From positions 1 through 7,343 of the forward strand of contig DAIRCJ010000067.1 of the NCBI GenBank assembly GCA_036796755.1: a DNA stretch of 7,343 nt. The letters are read 5' to 3'. The stretch is from CALKMS01 sp036796755. GTDB taxonomy: Bacteria; Actinomycetota; Aquicultoria; SKW223; CALKMS01. The notes beneath the pieces were generated by a model. It saw only the letters and a program-made list of their open reading frames with translations. It ran no database searches and was not told the origin of the DNA. Both the position numbers and the translations under genes were made by a program. Positions 1-5,441 of the stretch are shown here, one piece after another; within the stretch, counting starts at the first letter, position 1, and every line of letters begins with the position of its first letter.

Positions 1-697
1 ACCTGGCTAAAATATTTTTCTTTAAGCTCGGAAAGGGAAGTCTATCCCGCCGAGTTTCAAACAAAATCTCCCCCCGCGAAAGCAAGATAATTCTTTCTGA
101 CTGCTGATAGCCTCGCTCCAAATCATGAGAGGTCATTAAGACAGTGTGTCCTTCTTCTTTTAAGCTTTTAAGTATTTTATCCAGCAAAAGAGTGGCTGAT
201 GGGTCAAGTCCGGTGTAAGGTTCATCAAACAAAAGGAGCAAGGGATCGTGAAGTAAAGCCCGAGCAATAGCCAGGCGCTGAAGCAGCCCCCGGGATAAAG
301 TCCTCACCAGATCGTCCCGCCGATAAAGGAGCCCCACTTTTCCCAGTAAATCTTTTACCCTTTTTTCCAGATCTTTCACCCCATACATCCGGCCGTAAAA
401 ACTCAGGTTTTCCCAGACGGTGAGGTCTTCATAAAGCAAAGGATGATGAGTAACAAAACCAATGAGCCTCCGGGCCTCTTTCTCATTGTCCTTAACCGGC
501 TGGGAATCTATCAAGACCTCGCCGGAAGTAGGGAGCATTACAGTGGAAATAATTTTCAATAGGGTGGTTTTTCCCGCCCCGTTGGGGCCAAAAAGAACAA
601 CAAAGTCGCCCTGAAAAAGAGTTAAATCAACCCCTTTTAGAGCTCTTTTTCTTCCAAATTCTTTGGTTAACTTTCGGGCCTCGACTACTTTCTTCAA
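1..697 (-). CDS. ccmA: Haem ABC exporter ATP-binding protein CcmA (3' end cut by window edge)
   Basis: ATPase subunit of the CcmABCD complex, which hydrolyses ATP at the cytoplasmic membrane to release haem-loaded CcmE. About 232 residues are visible with no stop before the left edge, so only a short C-terminal piece is probably missing. Visible motifs: Walker A GPNGAGKT (37-44), ABC signature as LSRG (134-137) instead of LSGG, Walker B with LLLFDEP (154-160), D-loop GLD, and H-loop His191 (TSHD). The Q-loop glutamine position appears to be His85 (THHP, 84-86). There is no ATG near the 5' end. The best start is TTG at 697-695, preceded by AGAGGG six bases upstream, giving an N-terminus (KKVVEARKLTKEFG) normal for the family. 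A further in-frame TTG lies about 30 bases upstream and has no better support. The gene begins inside ccmF (71-base overlap), implying translational coupling. ccmB and ccmC probably follow beyond the window. The family call is firm; the exact start is less so. Confidence 0.93.
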   Translation of the reverse strand, partial: MKKVVEARKLTKEFGRKRALKGVDLTLFQGDFVVLFGPNGAGKTTLLKIISTVMLPTSGEVLIDSQPVKDNEKEARRLIGFVTHHPLLYEDLTVWENLSFYGRMYGVKDLEKRVKDLLGKVGLLYRRDDLVRTLSRGLLQRLAIARALLHDPLLLLFDEPYTGLDPSATLLLDKILKSLKEEGHTVLMTSHDLERGYQQSERIILLSRGEILFETRRDRLPFPSLKKNILAR

Positions 698-2675
698 TCT
701 TTTCCCTCTCTGGCCACCAGGCAAAAAATATTCCGGAAAACAAAATTATTGAGCCTGCCCAGAGCCAGTTAATTAAAGGCTCAATTGTGAGAACCAGAAC
801 GGCTGTGTCATCCGATTTCACTTCTGACAAAGCCAGATAAATATCCCTTAGAAACCCTTCTAAAATATCAACTTCAGCCGTTACAGTCGGTCCCCCCGTT
901 TCCTGATTTTTAGGTAAGGGATAGAAACCAAGCCCCGGAGAGAGCTTACCAACGAGTTTCCCTTTAACCCTCACTTCACATAAAGCCTCAACGGAGTCGA
1001 AGTTCTGGTGGTGCTTCTCCACCGGTTTTAAATACTTAACTTCAACATCCCGCAGCCTGAAAGCCTCTCCCGGCTTTATCCTTCGCTGAATGTCGGCTTT
1101 GTAAACATTGGAAGCAATGAGAGCAAAGAACATTATTAAAACCCCTAAGTGAGCTATCAATCCCCCGTAACGACGGCGGTCACGGAAAACATAGTTTAAA
1201 AAGCCCTCCGATTCTTTGCGGATTTTATAATCAAGGTAAAATCGGTAGAAATTTGAAGCCAGTGAAAAGCCGCCTAAAAGAAAGGAGAACCAGCCCAAAA
1301 AACTCCCTTTCCCATCAGCTGCTTTCCAGGGAAAGATAAAAAAGAAGGGTAGAGCAATTAACACCCCTAGTGCCAGCGGAACTAAAAGCCTCTCTTTTAA
1401 AGCAGGCCAATCAAACCTTTCCCAGCGAAGGTAAAAACAAAAACCAAGTAAAGCCACCAGACCATAAATAACAGGCAGGGAAAGCCGATCAAAAAAGACT
1501 CTCTGGACTAGTTTCTGCTCGCCGGTGAAAAGACCGCTGAAAATCGGGAGGATTGTTCCCCACAAAACCAGAACCGTAAAGGCCACAAAAAACCAGTTGG
1601 TTAAGACAAAAGAACCTTCACGAGAAAGATAAGAATCCAGGGGTAAGCTAACCAGTTCGGAATAACGGCGGTAGACCAGGTAAAAACAAAAAACAGTGGC
1701 CAGAAAAAGAAAAACCAGAAAGTAAGTTCCCAAGGGTGAGGCTCCAAAGGAATGAACTGAAGATATCACCCCGCTGCGAGTTAAAAAAGTGCCAAAAATA
1801 CAAAGAAGGAAAGTGGTGATTAAAAGGAAATAAGTCCAGACTTTTAAGTTTTTTCTCTTTTCGTAAACGGCAAAAGAGTGAAGTAAAGCCGCTCCCGTAA
1901 GCCAGGGAAGAAGGGAAGCGTTTTCTACCGGGTCCCAGGCCCAGTATCCACCCCAGCCAAGCTCAACATAAGCCCACCAAGCGCCAAGAACATTTCCGAT
2001 ACCCAGAAAAAGCCAGGCCAGTAAAGTCCAGCGGCGAGCTACCTTGACCCAGCTATCATCGATTTTGGGCAAAAATAAAGAAGCCATCCCCCAGGCAAAA
2101 GGGAAAGTAAAAGCGGCAAATCCCAAAAAAATTGTTGGCGGGTGAAAAACCATTCCAATATTTTGGAGAAGGGGGTTTAAGCCAAAGCCTTCGGATAAAG
2201 AAAAAAGCTCACCGGTTATCGGATCAACCAGCGGTTTAAAGGGGTTGGCCGGCAAAGTTAAAAGTAAGAGAAAGAAGGTTTGAACGCCAAGAATAAAGCT
2301 GTAAGCATAAGGAAAGAGGTTTTGTCGGCGATAAATAAAGTAAAAAATTAAAAGAAAAAGGGAAATCAGCCAGGTCCAGAGAAGAAGTGAACCTTCCTGT
2401 CCTGCCCAGAAAGCAGTGACCAGATAAAAGGTTGGAAGATTGGTGCTGGTATATTCAGCTACATAACTAAGGCTGAAATCATGGGAAATGATAGCTTGAA
2501 AAAGGGTCAGGGAAGCCAGAGAAAGAAAAATCAGAAGGAGAATCGAGCCAATCAGCCCGTAACCCAGAACAAACTTTTTACCCTTGCCCTGAGTTAAGTA
2601 GTAAATAGAAAGGGAAAAAAGGAAAAGGGAAGTAAAAAAGGCAAGAACAATAAAGACAAAGCCAAGCTGACCCAT
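627..2675 (-). CDS. ccmF: Cytochrome c haem lyase subunit CcmF
   Basis: Integral membrane protein of 682 residues that takes haem from CcmE and attaches it to the CXXCH motif of apocytochrome c on the outer face of the membrane. It is largely hydrophobic with many transmembrane helices. The WWD haem-handling motif is at 241-258 (WGGYWAWDPVEN, then PW). Other CcmF hallmarks are WAGQEGSLLLW (90-100), FHPPTIFLG (177-185), FGTFLTRSGV (294-303) and GGLIAHLGV (504-512). The four conserved histidines are present: His178, His266, His308 and His509, corresponding to E. coli His173, His261, His303 and His491 by motif. A periplasmic domain (about 525-630) and a last helix (about 635-654) follow, then a basic tail of about 28 residues. 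The ATG directly abuts the ccmE stop codon (TAG ATG), with a purine-rich GGAAAAGGG upstream. The last 71 bases are also read in another frame as the start of ccmA. Length is close to the usual 640-680. Confidence 0.96.
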   Translation of the reverse strand: MGQLGFVFIVLAFFTSLFLFSLSIYYLTQGKGKKFVLGYGLIGSILLLIFLSLASLTLFQAIISHDFSLSYVAEYTSTNLPTFYLVTAFWAGQEGSLLLWTWLISLFLLIFYFIYRRQNLFPYAYSFILGVQTFFLLLLTLPANPFKPLVDPITGELFSLSEGFGLNPLLQNIGMVFHPPTIFLGFAAFTFPFAWGMASLFLPKIDDSWVKVARRWTLLAWLFLGIGNVLGAWWAYVELGWGGYWAWDPVENASLLPWLTGAALLHSFAVYEKRKNLKVWTYFLLITTFLLCIFGTFLTRSGVISSVHSFGASPLGTYFLVFLFLATVFCFYLVYRRYSELVSLPLDSYLSREGSFVLTNWFFVAFTVLVLWGTILPIFSGLFTGEQKLVQRVFFDRLSLPVIYGLVALLGFCFYLRWERFDWPALKERLLVPLALGVLIALPFFFIFPWKAADGKGSFLGWFSFLLGGFSLASNFYRFYLDYKIRKESEGFLNYVFRDRRRYGGLIAHLGVLIMFFALIASNVYKADIQRRIKPGEAFRLRDVEVKYLKPVEKHHQNFDSVEALCEVRVKGKLVGKLSPGLGFYPLPKNQETGGPTVTAEVDILEGFLRDIYLALSEVKSDDTAVLVLTIEPLINWLWAGSIILFSGIFFAWWPEREKIEESSRGPKVNQRIWKKKSSKRG

Positions 2676-3065
2676 CTATTTTCCCTTTTCCAACCGGGGA
2701 ACATATTTGGAAGGGCATTTGACCATAAGATTCTCAGCTTTAAAAACCCCTCCCTTATAAACCCCGTCAGCAATTACCTCTCGCCCCTCGTCAAAAGAAT
2801 TGGGAAGAACACCAGAATAAGAAACCTTTATCTCTGTTTTGCCATCGGTCACCACAAACTCGTAATGGTCTTTTAAACTTTTGAAAGTCCCTTTCGCCAC
2901 CTTCCCGTTTAAGCGAATTGGCTTACCCGCCAGACTCTTATCTGACTTCAACTCTGAAGGCTTCTTAGCCACCTGAGAGCCACTGAAAGTAACAAAAATA
3001 AGCACTGCAAGGAGAATTAAGAGGGTAACGCCTCCTACGATTACCCTTCTCTGCCGCTTGCTCAT
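2676..3065 (-). CDS. ccmE: Cytochrome c-type biogenesis haem chaperone CcmE, cysteine (CXXXY) variant
   Basis: Membrane-anchored haem chaperone that binds haem covalently and passes it to CcmF. The 129-residue protein has a basic N-terminus (SKRQRR), one signal-anchor helix (about 8-28), and an OB-fold domain outside the membrane (about 35-115) with the family hallmarks YSGVLPNSFDEG (83-94) and VIADGVY (97-103). It is shorter than E. coli CcmE (159 residues) because the C-terminal tail is truncated. The key oddity is the motif CPSKY (117-121): Cys117 stands where classical CcmE has the haem-binding His of HXXXY, while Tyr121 is kept. Cys117 is the only cysteine in the protein. Family knowledge: this CXXXY form defines the System I* variant found in archaea and some bacteria such as Desulfovibrio, which lack CcmH. 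The ATG is preceded by AAGGTGAT three bases upstream. It is the first gene of the ccm run, with a candidate promoter about 30-60 bases upstream. Confidence 0.95.
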   Translation of the reverse strand: MSKRQRRVIVGGVTLLILLAVLIFVTFSGSQVAKKPSELKSDKSLAGKPIRLNGKVAKGTFKSLKDHYEFVVTDGKTEIKVSYSGVLPNSFDEGREVIADGVYKGGVFKAENLMVKCPSKYVPRLEKGK

Positions 3066-3089
3066 AGTATCACCTTTTCAAAGTTAAAT

Positions 3090-3113
3090 TTGGTTTATTT
3101 TATCGGAAACCAA
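3090..3113. repeat. Inverted repeat over the putative ccmE -10 box
   Basis: The arms TTGGTTT (3090-3096) and AAACCAA (3107-3113) are perfect 7-base complements separated by 10 bases. The spacer contains the proposed -10 hexamer of the ccmE promoter. This geometry suits an operator for a dimeric regulator, but a chance palindrome in AT-rich DNA is possible. It is not followed by a T-run on the minus strand, so it is not a typical terminator. Confidence 0.3.
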
Positions 3114-3125
3114 TCTTCAAGGCAA
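3097..3125 (-). promoter_or_regulatory. Candidate sigma70-type promoter of ccmEFA
   Basis: On the minus strand TTGCCT (3125-3120) and TAAAAT (3102-3097) are separated by 17 bases, matching a -35/-10 pair at 4/6 and 5/6 positions. Transcription would begin near 3090, leaving a leader of about 25 bases before the ccmE ATG, with its Shine-Dalgarno at 3076-3069. The position is sensible for the first gene of the cluster. The boxes are read by eye only, so the call is tentative. Confidence 0.4.
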
Positions 3126-3176
3126 CAAGCTTATTAGGTCCTCTAAAATTTAACCGAAAGTATTGACCGAGATTTC

Positions 3177-3204
3177 CTTCCTTCTTCAGGGATAAGAAAG
3201 GAAG
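3177..3204. repeat. Imperfect inverted repeat downstream of the deacetylase gene
   Basis: CTTCCTTCTT (3177-3186) and AAGAAAGGAAG (3194-3204) can pair with a single bulged base around a 7-base loop. It lies 33 bases past the deacetylase stop codon in the direction of transcription. No T-run follows on the minus strand (GGAAATCTC instead), so it does not qualify as an intrinsic terminator. It could slow polymerase or protect the 3' end of the transcript. Transcription may therefore read through into ccmE. Confidence 0.3.
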
Positions 3205-3236
3205 CGGCGGGATTTGGAAAGATTGAAAATAAGATT

Positions 3237-4199
3237 TTATTTCAGCATTTCAGAAAAGGTAGGGAGGTCTGACCCCCGAAGCTCCAGAGAAAGCTCTTCT
3301 CCCGCTTTAGCCCCGCCAATTAGAGAAGAAACGGTCGTAATCTCATAGTTATTTTCTTTAAGCCAGTCAATGACCTCGGGCAAAGCTTCAACTGTGTGGC
3401 TTCGGGAACCCCCTTCAGGCTTGATAAGAGACCCGCTATCGTGAAACAGGATAATACTTCCCGGACGGCAAAACCTTTTTACTCGCTTTAAAATAAACTT
3501 TGGACTCACCAGTCGCCAGTCCTGAGTAGAAAGAGACCAGAGAATAATTGTATACCCCAGCTTTAAAATAGTTTTCCGCACCGCGTTGCTGTAAATGCCT
3601 CGCGGGGGACGAAAAAGAACCGCTCTCTGACCACAGACAGTTTCAATGGCTCTTTCCGCTTTTTTTACTTCTTTAACTACCGTTGCCCGAGTAGCCGGGA
3701 CCAGATCCCGATGAGAATAGGTATGATTGCCTATTTCGTGTCCCTCAGCCACAATTCTTCTGGCTATCTCAGGATATTTTTCCACATGTCTTCCCACTAA
3801 AAAGAAAGTGGCTTTGACTCCTTTCTCCTTTAAAACATCAAGAATCTGAGGGGTATAAATCGGACTTGGCCCATCATCAAAAGTTAAAGCCACTTTTGGA
3901 GTTTCACCTTTTCCCCTTCTGACAATTCCTTCCTGGGGCCCAAAACCATGATACTCATAAAAGCTAACCAGAGCCGAAAAACCGAGGAAAGAAAAGCTTA
4001 ACAGGGAAAGGTAAAACCAGATGTTCTTTTCAAAAGTAAAAGCCCAGCCCGAAAAGAAGGTACGACGGAAAGCAAAAAGTAACCCAACAAGCAAGGCAAA
4101 TAAAACCAGATAAGCTGGCCAGGTGAGATTGGCCCGATGTCTTAAAAACTGAATTACCTTTGCCTTTAGATATTTCGGCTTAAAAAGCTTAATCTTCAA
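3237..4199 (-). CDS. Membrane-anchored polysaccharide deacetylase (NodB/carbohydrate esterase 4 family)
   Basis: Metal-dependent deacetylase predicted to remove N-acetyl groups from a cell-envelope polysaccharide such as peptidoglycan; the substrate cannot be told from sequence. The 320-residue protein has two predicted transmembrane helices (about 28-45 and 60-80), then the NodB domain (about 101-293). All five CE4 motifs are visible: TFDDGP (106-111; Asp108 catalytic, Asp109 metal), HTYSH (159-163; His159 and His163 metal ligands), RPPRG (197-201), LWSLSTQDW (220-228) and LFHDSG (251-256; His253). In the fourth motif Ser224 replaces a commonly found Asp, while Asp227 is kept. A short tail of about 25 residues follows. 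The start is TTG at 4199-4197; no ATG exists before the first helix and only a weak purine stretch precedes it. The gene begins 20 bases after the aldolase/phosphatase stop, so the two are probably cotranscribed. The nearest known parallels are membrane-bound PgdA/PdaA-like enzymes. Confidence 0.92.
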   Translation of the reverse strand: MKIKLFKPKYLKAKVIQFLRHRANLTWPAYLVLFALLVGLLFAFRRTFFSGWAFTFEKNIWFYLSLLSFSFLGFSALVSFYEYHGFGPQEGIVRRGKGETPKVALTFDDGPSPIYTPQILDVLKEKGVKATFFLVGRHVEKYPEIARRIVAEGHEIGNHTYSHRDLVPATRATVVKEVKKAERAIETVCGQRAVLFRPPRGIYSNAVRKTILKLGYTIILWSLSTQDWRLVSPKFILKRVKRFCRPGSIILFHDSGSLIKPEGGSRSHTVEALPEVIDWLKENNYEITTVSSLIGGAKAGEELSLELRGSDLPTFSEMLK

Positions 4200-4219
4200 T
4201 TTCTTTTGAGCACTTTGTT

Positions 4220-5320
4220 TTAGTCTAAGGGTTCAAAGCGGTCTTTAAGTTTTTCCAGAACACTGGGAAGAGTAGTATACTCCATTTCTTCCATTGGCAG
4301 ACGATGAGGCTCAAACGGACCGTGTCTTCGGAGATAATCAGCCATCTCTAAAGCAATCTGGCGAGCCCGATCAAATGAAGGGTCAGCAAACATATCGCGC
4401 GGACCAACCAGCTTCCAATCGGCCAATTGAAAGCCTAGGCAAACGACCCGGGGCGGTCCATCAAAGCGAGTGGGAGTAGCATCTTTTATGGAAACTGGCA
4501 TTAAGGGACCGTTATGGGAGCCTCTCATCCAGCCGGCTACAATATGGGGAAAGGCAAAGGGTTCAACTACTTCCCCAACCGCTGGTAAGCCACTCTGAGC
4601 CCGAACGATCATCACCGGGTCATCCTTCCCAACATAACGCCCGGCCATTAAAGCCAGCCTCTGGGTTGAGGTGGTAGCTACAGGCTCTCGCGGGTCTTTC
4701 CGATAAACATATTTAATGGCATAGCGAGCTGGGGCCCCGATAAAAACCAGCATATCGTAGAGTTCAGAGGGTAAGTCAAACAAAATTTTCTTATGCTCAA
4801 AAAGGTCGTGAACTTCAAAAAGGAAACCGTCATGCATTGAAGGGTCAATTACTAAACCAGCAGTGTTAAAAGGGTCGGCAAACATTTTATAAAGAGGCAT
4901 ATTCCAGGCACCGGGCTCAGTTTTATCAGCCAGAAAAACCATAACCGGCTCGCTTTTCCTCTCCTCAAACTCAATCTCAGCATAACCCGGTCCCATCCCC
5001 CTCAGGTTTCCGGAAAAAGCATCGGTCAGGAGGTCCTGACCCGCTCCGTACTGCTTTAACTTCTTGGCTACTTCGGTCATAGCTTCAAAGGTTTCCCAAG
5101 CAAAACGGTGAATGGGCTCAGCTTCAATTCCCCGGTCATGAGTCATAATTAAAGCCACGTCATCTCCACAATGCCCGCAATAATAATCAATTATTAAACC
5201 GCTTCTCTTAGCTTCGGCTAATTTCTCTTCGGCTGTGGATATTAATTCGGGATGAACCGATGAATGCCCAACATAACCTCCTACATCAGCCTTTATCACA
5301 CTCAGGGTTTTCTTTGCCAT
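4220..5320 (-). CDS. fbp: Bifunctional fructose-1,6-bisphosphate aldolase/phosphatase (type V FBPase, FBPA/P)
   Basis: Cytoplasmic Mg-dependent enzyme that condenses glyceraldehyde-3-phosphate with dihydroxyacetone phosphate and then hydrolyses the bisphosphate to fructose-6-phosphate, driving gluconeogenesis one way. From the ATG at 5320 the protein is 366 residues and aligns along its length with my recollection of the Sulfolobus tokodaii enzyme. Catalytic residues fall at the same numbers: Tyr229, Schiff-base Lys232 (AGRYVGKDDPVMIVR) and Tyr348 (MEYTTLP). Metal-site residues include Asp12, His19, Asp53, Asp54, Gln95 and Asp132. Further hallmarks are AGQDLLTDAFSGNLRG, ADKTEPGAWNMPLYKMFADPFNT and GWMRGSH. 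An in-frame TTG at 5329 would add three residues, but it is embedded in the GGGGGTTGAGGA Shine-Dalgarno region, so the ATG is preferred. The C-terminus lacks the tail beyond the final LEKLKDRF seen in some archaeal versions. CGHC at 48-51 is unusual. The gene has its own promoter just after the groEL terminator. Confidence 0.96.
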   Translation of the reverse strand: MAKKTLSVIKADVGGYVGHSSVHPELISTAEEKLAEAKRSGLIIDYYCGHCGDDVALIMTHDRGIEAEPIHRFAWETFEAMTEVAKKLKQYGAGQDLLTDAFSGNLRGMGPGYAEIEFEERKSEPVMVFLADKTEPGAWNMPLYKMFADPFNTAGLVIDPSMHDGFLFEVHDLFEHKKILFDLPSELYDMLVFIGAPARYAIKYVYRKDPREPVATTSTQRLALMAGRYVGKDDPVMIVRAQSGLPAVGEVVEPFAFPHIVAGWMRGSHNGPLMPVSIKDATPTRFDGPPRVVCLGFQLADWKLVGPRDMFADPSFDRARQIALEMADYLRRHGPFEPHRLPMEEMEYTTLPSVLEKLKDRFEPLD

Positions 5321-5357
5321 TTTCCTCAACCCCCATAACCAAAATTTCTACGTCATA

Positions 5358-5366
5358 AGTATAGCA
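5358..5366 (-). promoter_or_regulatory. Extended -10 promoter of the aldolase/phosphatase gene
   Basis: On the minus strand TGCTATACT (5366-5358) is an extended -10 element (TGN plus TATACT, 5/6 to consensus). A TTGCCT at 5388-5383 could act as a -35 box, but at a long 19-base spacing; extended -10 promoters depend less on this element. Transcription would start near 5350, giving a leader of about 30 bases before the ATG at 5320. A run of A-tract/GGC repeats (5372-5398 on the plus strand) lies just upstream and partly overlaps the terminator T-run. Confidence 0.55.
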
Positions 5367-5386
5367 TTTTTAAAAGGCAAAAAGGC

Positions 5387-5419
5387 AAAAAAAAGGCCGA
5401 CTTTTTAAAAAGTCGGCCT
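5387..5419 (-). terminator. Intrinsic terminator of groESL
   Basis: The arms AGGCCGACTTT and AAAGTCGGCCT pair perfectly around a central TTAA (5394-5419). On the minus strand the stem is followed by an uninterrupted run of eight T (5394-5387). It lies 22 bases after the groEL stop codon, so it closes the chaperonin operon. The other side of the hairpin (TCCTTTT on the plus strand) is a poor T-run, so termination should be mainly for the minus strand. Confidence 0.93.
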
Positions 5420-5441
5420 CCTTTTAAGTTTTCAGATAAAG

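Noticed and set aside
3177..3204. Inverted repeat as an intrinsic terminator of the deacetylase gene
   Set aside because: The stem has a bulge and is not followed by a T-run on the minus strand, so it is listed only as a repeat.
4294..4479. Plus-strand open frame of 61 codons
   Set aside because: It lies antisense inside the well-supported aldolase/phosphatase gene, and its translation shows no recognisable motif.
5327..5329. TTG at 5329 as the start of the aldolase/phosphatase
   Set aside because: It sits within the purine-rich ribosome binding region, and the ATG at 5320 gives the expected N-terminus and residue numbering that matches the archaeal enzyme.
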